NCBI GenBank assembly: GCA_026636295.1
Contig: CP089452.1
Span: 124,001 to 188,000 of the forward strand
DNA length: 64,000 nucleotides
Reading direction: 5' to 3'
Source of the DNA: Medakamo hakoo
Lineage: Eukaryota; Chlorophyta; Trebouxiophyceae; Coccomyxaceae
Under the pieces are notes generated by a model that saw only the letters and a program-made list of their open reading frames with translations, was not told the DNA's origin and did no database searches. How positions within the stretch are numbered: position 1 is the stretch's first letter; each line of letters starts with the position of its first letter. Both the position numbers and the translations under genes were made by a program. Of the stretch, positions 9,913 through 20,422 are shown one piece after another.

Positions 9913-11891
9913 ATGCCTCATTCGTCCATGGTGGCCCGTCCCTCCCGTGGCGCCGCCTTCACCAGGCCCGCTCCAGGGCGGGGCCGGGCACGCACCCAAG
10001 CTAGCCACAACGCCCGTCCTGCCGCGGCCGCGTCGCTTCAATCCACGCCCAGCACATCCAGGGCAAGCTCGAAGCCGTGCGCGTCCTATGCTACCATCAA
10101 ACTGGCTTCTCAACCCCGCATCTCTGCAAACTTGCGCCGCCTCTCAAACGTTTGCACTCGCATCGCTCGCGCGACCACCGCGCGTGCTGCAAACGCCTCG
10201 CCGTCCGGTCCAGCCGACGTCGACACCGCCGCCCGCGACGCTTTGATGCTGTGCTGGTTTGCTGCCCAGGTCAGTCTGGTGGCTTGAAAACCCCATTGGA
10301 CGCCGGAGATCGCGCGCACCACCGCAAAACTCTCAATCCTCGCACGCGCACGACACAAACGCTGGGACCCTCCACCCCCCCCCCCCCCTCCCCATCACCT
10401 CACTCCCCCCCCCCACCCCCTCTCCCACCCACTCCCTCCCCACAGCGCCGCTCCCTCTTTGCCACCCGGTGCCTGGCCGACGTCGTCCTCGACCTGTACC
10501 GCCGCGGCATCGACCCGGCCGCCCCCATCACAGCCCTGGCCCTGGCCCGCCTGGCGTCGGGCGGCGCGGCCCTGGGCGGGCAGGCCGCCGCCGTCCTGTC
10601 CTCCTGGGTGACCCTCTCGTTCATGACGCTGGAAGAAGTGGGCGCGTCCCGGTACGACGGCGTGGACGGCGCCGCCGTCCCGCGGGCGGGCGACGGGTCC
10701 GCCACCGACGCGGGCATGCGGGCGTTCGCGCGGCAGACGGTGACCAAGTTTGCGGGCGGGTCGGGCGCGCGCCGGCTGCTGACGTCCCAAGTCCTCGCGG
10801 CCGCGGGCGGGGAGGGCCGCCTGCCCGGCTCCGACGCCGCCGACGCCGACGCTGGTGGCGGTGGACAGGGCGTCCCCCCGCGCGCCGTGGCGGGAGGCAT
10901 GGGCGGCCTTGCCGCCGTCATGCAAGCCAACGCGCGCGTGTGCGTGCTGACGCTGGACGCGGCGCGTGGGGCGGGCGTGGACCTGGCCGTCCCGCTGGAC
11001 CGCCTGGACGCGCTGGTCGGTGGCGGGGAGGGGGAGGAGGAGGGGGAGGAGGCCGAGGACGACCTCCCTGCGCCGTTTGGCCCGCCCGTCGGCTTTGCGG
11101 CCGGCGCCCTGCCGCCGCCCCCGGGCGCGCCGCGGCCGTCGGCTGAAACCCTGGCCCGCGCCACGGCCGCCCGCCTGCTGCTGTGCTTCATCGGCGCGGC
11201 CGGCCTGGCCGCGGCCGACCCGGCGACCGCCTTTGTCGAAGCCGCGGCGGACGCGTACCGTGCGGGAGCGACGGCCGCGGGCGCCCTGGCCCCCCTGCGC
11301 CCGGACGAGCTCGCGGCGGCGGGCCCAGACGCGGCGCTGCCCATAGTTGGCGGCGCCTCCCCGTCGTCCGCCGCCGCCGGCGACGCGGGCCCGGGCGCGG
11401 CGCTGCTGAAACAGTGGGTGAGCGTCGTGTTCATGGCCCTGGCCCTCAAGGGCGTGCCGCACCCGCGCGTGTCGGCCGCCGCCGCCGGCCCGGCGCCCGC
11501 GCCGCCGTCCCCGTCCCCGCTGGAAGTCGGGTGGGCCTACGCGGGCGACTCGGCGGCGGAGGCGTACGGCCTGGCGCGCGTGGTCGCAGGCGCCCTCGAG
11601 TCGGACGCCGAGGCTGGGCAAGGGAAGCCCGCCGTCGCGCCCGCTGTCATGCTGGCGTCCGCGGCGGCGGCCCGGGCGCGGGCCGGCCCCCGGCTGAAAG
11701 ACTTGAGCGGCGGCGGCGACCCGGACGCGGCGCCGCCGTCCGGCCTCGTCGTCCTCGAGGACGCGACCCTGTCCTCCACGTCCGCCGCCCTGTCCATCGT
11801 CCGCCAGCAGGTGGGCCTGGCTGTGGCGGCGGGCGCGCTGGTGGACGCCAAAGCGGGCGAGTGGGGGCTGGTGCCGGCGGAGGCGTGTTGA
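9913..11891 (+). CDS. Unknown plastid-type protein with an internal duplication
   Basis: Two exons, 9913-10269 and 10446-11891, phase 0 with GTCAGT donor, about 600 aa. The first 80 residues (MPHSSMVARPSRGAAFTRPA and onward) are Ser/Arg/Ala-rich without acids, like a transit peptide. The body has two similar units: one contains ALMLCWFAAQRRSL, DVVLDLYRRGIDPAAPI and SSWVTLSFMTLEEVG; the second contains [31 protein letters not shown] and KQWVSVVFMALALKGV. Each ends with the same 'W-V-[TS]-[LV]-x-FM-x-L' helix, so an ancient tandem duplication is likely. An acidic linker (GEGEEEGEEAEDD) separates them. I do not recognise the family and assign no function. Its 3' end lies only 71 bp from the convergent DedA gene. 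Confidence 0.65.
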
Positions 11892-11962
11892 AAGGGCGTC
11901 GTGGTGCCCCCCTGTTTTCTTTTTTTTTCCGCCTTTGCCCTCTCCCGTCCCCTTTTTTGTTT

Positions 11963-13396
11963 TCACGCGGCCGCGCTCCCGCCGCCCTTGCCTTGCGCCT
12001 CACGCTTGGCCATCCACACCTCCACGGCCAGGGGCAGCAAGGACACGGCGACGATGCCCAGGACGACGGCAGTGAAGTTGTCGCGGACGAAGGGCAGGTT
12101 GCTGTTTTGTGTGTGTTTGGGCGAGGGGGTGGCCGTCGGTCAACGCGGCCCCCCGGTCCCCCACGCGCTGCGCTCTTCGTCCCTTCAACCCCCCCCCCCC
12201 CTTCAACCAAGAAAAAAAGACCGCCACTCAAAAAAAACTCACCCAAACAGCGCGCCCGCCACCGTGAGCCCCACCCCCCACAGCACGGCTCCACCCGCAT
12301 TGTATGCGGAGAATTCCTTGTACGGCATGGCCGCGACGCCCGCGACAAAGGGCGCAAACGTGCGGACGATGGGCACGAAACGCGCCAGGACGACCGCCCG
12401 GCCGCCGTGCTTGGCGTAAAACGCCTCGGTCTTCGCGATGGCTTCTTTCTTGACGATGCCTTTTTCCACGGCGCGGGAGCCGAGGAAGGCGCCCGCGGCG
12501 TAGTTGACGGCGTCGCCCAGGAAAGCGGACGTGACAAACACGGCGAGGAGGGTGGGCAGGTGGAGGGAGCCCAGCGACGCAAAAGTCCCGGCGGCGAAGA
12601 GCAGGGAATCGCCCGGTAGGAACGGCGTGAGCACGAGGCCCGTCTCGCAGAAGACGATGGCGAACAGCAAGGCGTACGTGGCGGGGCCGTGCTTGGCGAT
12701 GATGGCGCCCAGGTGGGTGTCGAGGTGGAGGACAAAGGACAGGGCGGCTGTTGAGTGCGTGTGTGTTTGTGTTTTTTTAGGGGGGAAGTGAGCCTTTCCT
12801 TGGTCGCTCGAGGCCCTCGTGCCCTCGTCCGGCGGGAGAGAGGGAAGCGAGGGGGGGGGGGGGGGGGGGGGGGGTGCGGGCTGCGCGTGGCGTCCCTTTT
12901 TCCCTCACGCCTGGGAGAGACGCGCGGGATGGTTGAGCAGGGTCGGTTTTTTCGTCGATCGACGAAAAAAAAATCTAAACTCACTTTTCGCCGCGCCTAC
13001 AATGCTCTCCATCAGCCCAGGCGGCGGCGGCGGCGGCGGCGCGGGCTTGGCCCAGGGGAAGGACAGGGCGGACGCAGGCGGCGGGAGGATGAATTGGGTG
13101 GCGACGAGAACGAATGCGGCCAGGGCGAGCGTGCGCAACGGGAGGCCGGAAATGACGCGGCGCGCCCAGGTCTGCTTGTGCGCCGGTGAGTCAGGTGCAC
13201 GCACAGCTAGCGAGGCGGACTGGCCGGGCTGGTGAAACAGCGGGTGCGGGCCGTGTTTGGGCGCGGCCGCGCGAGCGACGCGGCCAGGCCGGCCCAGCAG
13301 CAGCGCCGGCCGGGCCGACTGCAGGCATGGCGGGCGGGGCGCCAGCGCCGCCGAGGGCGTTGCGGACGCGGGCCGGGTGGTCGATGCACGGAGCAT
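11963..13396 (-). CDS. DedA/TVP38-family membrane protein, plastid-targeted
   Basis: Three exons: 13396-12985, 12747-12243 and 12101-11963; phases 1 and 2 match, about 351 aa. The family motifs are clear: ETGLVLTPFLPGDSLLFAAG (the re-entrant 'E..l..PflPGd.lLf.aG'), FLGDAVNYAAGAFLGSRAVE, and RFVPIVRTFAPFVAGVAAMP with YNAGGAVLWG. DedA proteins are membrane transporters or scramblases linked to lipid carrier recycling and proton balance; plant members sit in the plastid or Golgi. Upstream of the domain is a long Arg/Ala/Pro-rich presequence and a hydrophobic stretch ending PPPASALS, resembling a two-step plastid (thylakoid) signal, though it may be the first membrane helix. Intron 1 contains a run of 24 G (C on the gene strand). 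Start is the first ATG of the presequence. Confidence 0.88.
12851..12874. repeat. Homopolymer run of 24 G in DedA intron 1
   Basis: On the gene strand it is C24, within the intron between exons 1 and 2 and about 100 nt upstream of the exon 2 acceptor. Such runs are usually length-variable between alleles. Confidence 0.9.
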
Positions 13397-13643
13397 TTGT
13401 GTGGGGTTGGGGTTGCCGGACGGGCGCGCGTGCTGCTGCCTCACAGGGCGCTGGGGAGGTTGGTGGGTGTGAAAGGCTTCTTTTTCTTGGGATGGACAAA
13501 CGATATGCGAGTTTCACACAAAAAAACCAATCTTCCCCCTGTCCTGCGGTGGCAAACAGTGTCCACAATGTGTGGTGTGTTGCTATACTTCATTGAAATG
13601 TGCGCGCACGCGGCCGGAAACGAAAGGAAAGAAAGAAACGCCC

Positions 13644-16600
13644 TCACCCCTCGTGCAGCACGGGCGCCGACTCGGCCCGCGCCAGGCGGGCGGTGGTGGT
13701 GGCCGTCCGAGACCGAGGCCGAGCCGCGCCGCCGCTGCCGGGCGTGCCGCCGCCTCTCCACGGGAGGGCGGGCGGCCGCCCGCTCCCTCCCCTCAGCGCG
13801 GCCAGCGCGCCTTCGCCGCCATGCACGGTCGACCGCGCCTGCGGCAGCCCCGCCCGTCCGTCGCCAAAGCTCAGGCGCGGGACGCGCCACCACCTGGCTT
13901 CGCCACCGTGCAGGCTGGCCGCGGGACTGCCGCCGGCGGACGAGCCCCGCCAGGACAGGCTGCCCCCCGCCCCGGAGGACCGGCGGCGCGAGGCCGGCAC
14001 ACCCAGGCCGTGCGGCAGGCCGCCCACCGCGCCGGGCGGCAGCCTCGGAGACGAGGTCGCGCTCGCCGTCGCCCAAGAAGCCACGGACGCGGCGCGGGAC
14101 AGGGCTCGAGGAGGGAGCGGCGGCGGGAGCGGCGGGAGGGGGCTGCCGGCCACGGCCGCCTCGGCGCCCCCGTCCACCGCGTCCCCCGCCTCACCGCCGG
14201 CCACGGACGGGCTCCAGTAGGCGTACCGCTTTGCCACGACGCACACGAACACGAGCGTGTTCAGGGCGGAGAAGGCCGTCATGGCCCCGAAGTACGCGTC
14301 CAGCCTCCACCCGCCGGCCGCCCACGCGTGCGCCGCGTCGTCCTCGGAGGGGCCGCCCTCGCCGGCGCCGGGCGCGGCGGCGGGCATCCAGCCACCCCAA
14401 CGCGACGCGGCGCTGACCAAGCCACCAGAGATGAGGTTGGCAAAGCCGAAGGCTGCCAAAAGGGCGGCAGCCGAAAGAGAACGCAAGCCGGGCGGAGACT
14501 GAGAGTAAAAGAATTCGACGGCCGCGACGTAAAAGCATTCGGCCACGCCGACCGCCGCGTACTGCGGGATGAGCCACAGGATGGACAGGGACGGGCTGCC
14601 CGCGGGCATGCGTTGGGCCCGGGCCCGGCGGGCGGCTTCCACGCCCGTCGCGGCGGCCATGGCCACGGTGATCGCCCCACACGCCGCGCCGATGCGTTGG
14701 AGTGGGGTGGGCGCCCGCCCGCGCGACCGGAGCAGGGGCAGGGCCAGGCGTTCGTAGGCCGGGATGGCGGCGAGCAGGGTGACGGTCGCGGCGAGGAAGA
14801 GGGAGGCGGGCGGGACGGTGAAACGGCCGCCGCGCCCGACGGAACAGTCCATCAGGCCGCCCTGCTGCACCATGACGGTGGACGCCGTCGCGTACGCCAC
14901 GTTCCAGCCCAGCAGCGACAGCCAGGTGGGGAGGAGGCGCAGGAGTTGGCGCGCGTCCGCGTCTTCATGGAGGGACGCCGGGTCGGGGGCGCGCAGCGGC
15001 GGCGCGCCCCCCTTCTCCTCATCAGCGGCGGGCGCAATGGCGGCCGGGCGGCGGCGCAGGCGGCGCAGGCGCCGCCCCGCCGCCCGCCCCAAGCGAGCCA
15101 GACCGGATGACCGGCCGCGGGCTGTTGCCTCGCCGCTGCTCGCCCCGTCCACGATCCAGCCTTTGGCGAACGCGCCGCCGTAGATGAGGGCGGCCAGCAG
15201 CGCCGCGCCGGCGGGCACTCCAAAGCCGGCGGGCCAGGAGACGGCCGTCTGGAGGTACACCAGGCCCGCGCTGGATGCGAGCGCCCCGACATTGATGGCA
15301 AAGTAGTACCAGTTGAAGAAGGAGGCCTTGGAGGCTTCCCGGGCGTCAAGGGCGTCGTCGTCGCCGTGGGAGGTGGTGGACGGAGAGGGTGGTGGCCGGT
15401 GGTGTGCAGGGTCGTCGTCGTCGTCGAACTGGTCCGCGCCGCACGGCGAGACGTTGGGCTTGATGCCGCCCTGTTTTGGGAGTGTGTTTGAAATCGGTGA
15501 AAAGCCTTTTGCGGCTGGTGGGGTGGGACGGGAGTGCGGCGGGTGGAGCGAGAGCAGGAAAAAAAACACCCGCCCCTGTTTTTTCCAGGAGGGTTTTTTT
15601 TTTCCGCACCCGCCCCGAAAAAACCCACAGATTTGGACGCCTCCATCCCTCTTTCCAGGCGCGCCGTACAAGAAAAGACTCACCGTCGCACAGGCCAGAG
15701 CCACCATGGCCGCACCAAACACGATGTCCGCGCCGCGCGGCGGTGGCCCGCCCGGCGTTGCCGGCGCCAGCAGCCCTGCCTGCAGCGTCAGCAGCCCCAA
15801 ACCCGCAGCTTGCACTGCAGCCGCCGCTAAAACCGTCAGCGGCCGGCCCGCCACGCCGTCGGCAAACGCGCCGCCCAGGAGGGGCGTGAGATAGGCCAGC
15901 CCGGTCCATGTGTGTGCTTGCGCGGCGGCCGCGCCCGGCGACCGACCCAGGCCGACGCTCAGGTAGACGACGAGGTTGACGGAAATGCTGTAGTACGCCA
16001 GGTTGGACGCAATCTCAGGGCCCAGGACGGCCGTGGCGGCGAGCCAGGGCGGGCGGGAAGCCCGGGCGCGCGTGCGTGGGGTTGGCGTGGTGGGTGCGGG
16101 GAGGGACGGCAGGCGTCCCAGCACGTCGTCCGCCTCCCACCCCGACCCGACAGACGAAAACCGGCGGCGGGAGAGGCCGCCGAACGCGGTGACCGCGCCC
16201 CCACCGTCTCCTGCAACGATGGGCGAGCCGGGCGGGCCCGCCGCCGCGAGGGCGGGCGCCCAGTGTTTGGACGGCGTGGTCGGAGCGCTGCGCCTCGGCG
16301 CAGCCTCGCCGCAGCTGGACAGGCGGAGGCGCGGGGTGCGGGCGCGCGGGCCGCCGCCCAGCAGGGGCGTGCGCTGCGGCGGCAGGGGCGTGCGCTGCGG
16401 CGGCAGGGCGGCCGGCGGGGAGTCCTCGCCGCCTTCTGCCACCACCGACGTGGGCGTGCCCGCCTCGTCGCCGTCGGGCGCTGGCTCCGCCGTCGCCCAT
16501 CGGGGCGTGGGCGCGCGGCGGGCCGGGTGCGGGCCGCCGTGGCGGGCGGCGGTGTGGATGGAGAGCGAGCGGCGGGGAGGTGGTGGTGGCGGCGGCGGTT

Positions 16601-16697
16601 CGCCCGCGCCGTCGGTCGTGGTGGGGCGGCGGGTCGGGGCGGGTGCCTCCTCAGCATCACTCCCGCCGCCGCCGTCCCGCGGGGACGCGGGCGACAT
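13644..16697 (-). CDS. POT/NPF (PTR2) family proton-coupled transporter
   Basis: Two exons, 16697-15684 and 15470-13644, phase 0, about 946 aa. Members move di/tripeptides, nitrate or other small solutes with protons across the plasma or vacuolar membrane. The signature GGIKPNVSPCGADQFD spans the start of exon 2, and FFNWYYFAINVGAL follows: both are standard POT motifs. Helix 1 reads LAYYSISVNLVVYLSVGLG. About 220 disordered Pro/Arg-rich residues precede it and about 150 Ser/Gly-rich residues follow the last helix, longer than usual. The proton-coupling motif ExxER of helix 1 is altered here to E228-I-A-S-N232. The intron (213 nt) has no stop in the reading frame, so unspliced RNA would insert 71 residues. 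Start is the ATG before SPASPRDGGG; the following disordered region makes the exact start uncertain. Confidence 0.9.
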   Translation of the reverse strand: MSPASPRDGGGGSDAEEAPAPTRRPTTTDGAGEPPPPPPPPRRSLSIHTAARHGGPHPARRAPTPRWATAEPAPDGDEAGTPTSVVAEGGEDSPPAALPPQRTPLPPQRTPLLGGGPRARTPRLRLSSCGEAAPRRSAPTTPSKHWAPALAAAGPPGSPIVAGDGGGAVTAFGGLSRRRFSSVGSGWEADDVLGRLPSLPAPTTPTPRTRARASRPPWLAATAVLGPEIASNLAYYSISVNLVVYLSVGLGRSPGAAAAQAHTWTGLAYLTPLLGGAFADGVAGRPLTVLAAAAVQAAGLGLLTLQAGLLAPATPGGPPPRGADIVFGAAMVALACATVSLFLYGAPGKRDGGVQICGFFRGGCGKKKPSWKKQGRVFFFLLSLHPPHSRPTPPAAKGFSPISNTLPKQGGIKPNVSPCGADQFDDDDDPAHHRPPPSPSTTSHGDDDALDAREASKASFFNWYYFAINVGALASSAGLVYLQTAVSWPAGFGVPAGAALLAALIYGGAFAKGWIVDGASSGEATARGRSSGLARLGRAAGRRLRRLRRRPAAIAPAADEEKGGAPPLRAPDPASLHEDADARQLLRLLPTWLSLLGWNVAYATASTVMVQQGGLMDCSVGRGGRFTVPPASLFLAATVTLLAAIPAYERLALPLLRSRGRAPTPLQRIGAACGAITVAMAAATGVEAARRARAQRMPAGSPSLSILWLIPQYAAVGVAECFYVAAVEFFYSQSPPGLRSLSAAALLAAFGFANLISGGLVSAASRWGGWMPAAAPGAGEGGPSEDDAAHAWAAGGWRLDAYFGAMTAFSALNTLVFVCVVAKRYAYWSPSVAGGEAGDAVDGGAEAAVAGSPLPPLPPPLPPRALSRAASVASWATASATSSPRLPPGAVGGLPHGLGVPASRRRSSGAGGSLSWRGSSAGGSPAASLHGGEARWWRVPRLSFGDGRAGLPQARSTVHGGEGALAALRGGSGRPPALPWRGGGTPGSGGAARPRSRTATTTARLARAESAPVLHEG

Positions 16698-17190
16698 GCA
16701 CGCGCGGCCGCTGCGTGTGCGTGTGTGAGACGGGGAGGGAAGAGGTTGGTGCCCCGCGCACGCCCGCTGCACGCAGCCCCCGGCACGCGCCTCCTTCAAT
16801 GCACAGTTGACGAAGCACAAGGTCTTGCTGCCCTGTCTGGTCCGGTTCAATTGAGCCAAGGCCCAGCTTCGAGGGTCCGTGCGCGGGGCCGAGGCGTGAG
16901 GCTTTGGCCAAGGCAAATTGGCGGCGCGTCTGCTGGCTTCGACGCGTGCGGGCGTGTCGTGGCTTTCAAGCGCTCAGCCGAGGTAGGACCTACCTCGGGT
17001 GAATGCAAGGAATGCGTGCGCCCTCAGGAGTGGAAGGCCGGCATGGCTGGTCGACGGGAGGCGTGGTCGCCACGGCGGGGCGCGCAGAAAGCAACGCGTT
17101 TCCACTAATAGCAACTGAGAAGTGCGTGTGCGCCCACCCGCCTCACTCCTCTGTTTTTTTTTCGGCGTCCTCAACAAAACTCTCGCAACC
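16698..17190. other. Divergent intergenic region, 493 bp
   Basis: Between the starts of the POT transporter (minus) and the PIN-like carrier (plus), so probably a shared promoter region for two transporters. An imperfect inverted repeat (GAGGTAGGACCTACCTC) lies near 16979-16996. No TATA box or gene seen. Confidence 0.45.
16979..16996. promoter_or_regulatory. Short palindrome in the POT/PIN-like divergent promoter region
   Basis: GAGGTAGGACCTACCTC reads almost the same on both strands (arms GAGGTAGG and CCTACCTC around AC or A). It lies midway between two divergent transporter starts and could bind a dimeric regulator. This is position and symmetry only; no known factor is implied. Confidence 0.3.
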
Positions 17191-20081
17191 ATGCCCCTCG
17201 CCATGATTGAGGGAGGTGGCCAGCGCAACGTGTGGGACGGGCCGACCATCTTGCAGGTGCGTCGCACGTGGCAGGGCGCTGCCGCGCGAGCCCCGCATGC
17301 GGTTCTTTTTTTTGCCTCCAACACCGCAAGCTCTCTCACGCCTCCCTCCCACACGCGCAGTCCTTCCTGACCATTGTCGAGGTCATCACGGTCTGCGCAT
17401 TTGGCGCCCTGCTGGCCCACCTGGTGAGTGTAGGATGGAGAGAGGGGAGGTCGGGCGTGCTGGCGGCGGCGACATGCGGCAAGAGTGTCACGGCCCAGCC
17501 ATAGCGCATGCGGGGAGGCACGCGCCGGGTCGCAGAGGCTTGCCTCCACGCTGTTTTGATTCCTACGTCAGCCCCGTGGCGTAACAGTTCGTGAAACAGA
17601 GGGAGAGCGTGGCGGAACGGCCGTCTGCACCCCAGGCGGGTCGGCGGCCGGCACTGGCCAGGAAGCCGCGCGAGCGGGCTCGCGCCAAGCCGTCGCAGCT
17701 TCACGCAGTCCAAGAAAGGGCGGGCGGGGGCCCACGCCAGCCCCTGACCGTCGCCCTCGGACCCCGCCGGTCGATGGCACAAGGCCTGAAGACCGCCTAG
17801 TAGGGGGTTGAGCTGTCAGCGGGTCGGCCGCCCCCCGCCAAAACGCGTTCCGGCGTCCTCTCAACTCATCCAACGCGCCGCACCGCGCGCGCGCGCAGGG
17901 CCCGCGCCACCATCCCCAACCCATCCCCGCCTCCTGCCCCCTCCCACCCCTCTCTGACACGCGGGCACACCCCGCCCCCGCCCCCCGCCCCCCACCCCCC
18001 CTGCAAAACACAAAACACAGGGCATCATCACCCAGCCCGTCCGCACCGCCATGTCCAAGGTGGGTTTCTACCTCCTCCTGCCCGCCATCACCTTTGTCAA
18101 GGTCGCGGAGGCCGTGGACGCGACGATCCTGGCCCGCTGGTGGCCGCTGGCCGCCAACCTGGCCTTTTCCATCGTCGTCGGCATCGTCGCCGGGTACATT
18201 CTGTCCCGCGCCCTGCGCGTGCCGCGCCCCCTGGAACGCACCGTCGTCGTCGCGTCGTCCATCGGCAACATCAACACGATCCCGCTGCTCGTCATCGCGT
18301 CGCTGTGCCAGTCCGACACGCTCATGTTCCGCCAGGTGCTGGGCGGCGGGTGTTCGACGCTCGGCATCGCGTACGTGGCCGTCGGCATGGCGGTCGGGTC
18401 CGTCTTCCACCACTCGCTCGCGTTCCACATGCTGAAGCCGCCCAAGTCGCACCGCCCGGACGGGGATGACGACCCGGCGGGGGAGGGCCTGCCCACGCTC
18501 ACGGCCGCCTGCCCGACGTGCGGGCGGGAGGGCGCCCGCGCGCCCACCACGGACGGCGGCGTCCTGGACACCTTGCGCCACTCCGAGCGGGGCGGGGGCG
18601 GGCGCGCCTCCTCCGCCGGCGGCGGCGGCGGCCTCCACTTGGAGCGGGCGTCCTCCATCCAGTCCTGGCAGAGCGACGACATGTTCTCCGGCCTCGAGAC
18701 GTTCACGGAAGCCGCCGCCTACTTGCACACGCCCGGGCACGCCGCCTGGGCGGGGCACCATTTCGGGACGCCGTGGGGCCGGGTGGTCGGGCCCTGGGCG
18801 GTCGGGTGGGGCGGGCGCGGCGCCGGGGACCGGCCGGGCACGCCCCGCCCGGGCTCAGCCGGCGGCGGCGTCCACCGCCGGCCGCGGTCGACGTCGGCGC
18901 CCGAAGTGGGCTCGCCCGTCATGGCGGCTCTGAAGGCGTCGCGCGGCGGCGTGGGCGGCCCCCTCGCCGCCATGGAAGGCGGCTGCCCGCCTCCGTGCGA
19001 CGAAGAGCTCGCGGCCCGCCCGCCGCCCCGCCCGTCCCTCGCCGGCTCGCTGGCCTCGCCCCGCTTCCCGACCATCCCCTCCGTCGGCGACGGCCTGGGC
19101 GACGACGCCGCGCGGGGGTCGGGTTTCGAGCGCGCCCCCTCCCTGGGCCGGTCCCTGCACGCCCGCCGGGCGAGCGGCGCGGGCGGCGGCGGCGGGTCCG
19201 TGATCTCGCTCGAAGCCTCGTCCGTGCTGGACGAGCCCGCCGACGGCGGCCCGAGCCCGCCGCCCGCCCGCATCGACGAAGGGGGCAGCCCGGAGAAAGG
19301 GCACGGCGGCGGCGGTGACGTCGAAGACGGCGGCAGCGAGGGCGGCGGCGCGCCGCCGGACGCCCCGCCCGCTGCCCGTGCGGGCTGCTGCGCGGGCTGC
19401 CTGGCCGCCCACCCCGTGGCCCGCGGCCGCGCTGCCGCCGCCGCACGGTCCGTGGCCCGCGCCGCGCTGACCGTCCTGTCCCCGATCATCTGGGTGCTCG
19501 TCACCCTGGAAAAGCTGCTGCCCGTCCCGGCCCTGATCTCCCTGGCCGGCATCGCCGTCGGCTGCTGCCCGCCCCTCAAGAAGCTCTTCTTCGGCCCGGC
19601 CGCGCCCCTGGAGTTTGCGGCGCATGCCCTCCACACCGTCGCCGGCGCCACCGTCCCCGTCATGTCCTTCATCCTGGGCGCCGTCCTGTACAAGGGCCCG
19701 GGCCGGGGCGCGACCGTGCGGTGGCACGTCATCGCGGGCGTGTGCCTCGTCCGCCTCCTGCTGCTCCCCCTGCTCGGCGCGGCCGTCGTCTTCGCGACCG
19801 AGGCCTGGGGCTGGTGGAAGCCGCTCGACCCGCTCTTTGTCTTCACCCTGCTCCTGCAGTGGATCGCGCCCACCGCCATCAACATGCAGGCCATCGCGAC
19901 GATGTTCCGGTACAAGGAGGCGGACATGGGCGCGCTCATCTTCTGGCAGCACGCCGTCTACCTGGTCTCCCTGCCCCTGTACATCTGCGGCGTCATGCAC
20001 TGGCTGGACCGGCTGCCGTTGAATTGGACGGCGAGCCCGCACGGGTTGGCGCCCACGAACGACCCGGGCGTGACGCCGTGA
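17191..20081 (+). CDS. PIN-like (PILS/auxin-efflux-carrier family) membrane transporter
   Basis: Three exons: 17191-17256, 17361-17423 and 18021-20081, all phase 0, about 729 aa. It belongs to the membrane transport family of PIN and PILS proteins (two inverted five-helix halves). N-terminal half: SFLTIVEVITVCAFGALLAH, KVGFYLLLPAITFVKVAEAV, and SSIGNINTIPLLVIASLCQ with the crossing-helix Asn/Pro motif. C-terminal half: PIIWVLVTLEKLLPVPALIS, FFGPAAPLEFAAHALHTVAG and LLLQWIAPTAINMQAIATMF. Between the halves is a hydrophilic loop of over 300 residues (Gly/Ser/Arg-rich, with one CPTCGRE pair), longer than in plant PILS proteins, which are usually about 400 aa in total. PILS proteins sit in the ER and affect intracellular auxin in land plants; the algal substrate is unknown. 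Intron 2 is long (597 nt). Confidence 0.85.
17424..18020 (+). other. Long intron (597 nt) of the PIN-like gene
   Basis: Donor GTGAGT after the 43rd codon, acceptor AACACAG. C-rich in its last 100 bases. No separate gene seen. Confidence 0.55.
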
Positions 20082-20422
20082 GTGGGAAGGGAGGGGGGGG
20101 GGAGCTGGGAGGGGAGGGGATGGAGGCCAGAGAGCGCGCGCGCGGTGTCTCACGCTCTCAACCTCCCCATCCAGCGGCGCTGTCGCGCTGGGTGGAAGAG
20201 GAAGAGAGAGAGAGAACGGCGGCCTCATGGCGCGCGCGCATTTGCGCGTGCACGAGAACAACACGAAGTATAACAAAACAAAACCGCGGTGAGGCCCAGA
20301 CGGGATTTTTGCTTTGCATGGTGTGTGTGTAGGGAGATGGCAGGTCGGGAAAAAAAAACACCGCTCGACGCATACCTGGGACTAAAAATTCCGCGGGCGG
20401 GAGGGCCGAACAAAATAAGACG
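20082..20422. other. Intergenic, 341 bp
   Basis: Tandem spacing between the PIN-like gene and the LSD1-type gene. Holds GA-rich and A-rich patches, no clear TATA or TGTAA. Confidence 0.4.

Noticed and set aside
10395-11966. Open frames of 350-520 codons antisense to the duplicated plastid-type gene
   Set aside because: Arg/Ala-rich shadow frames without motifs; typical of GC-rich coding DNA.
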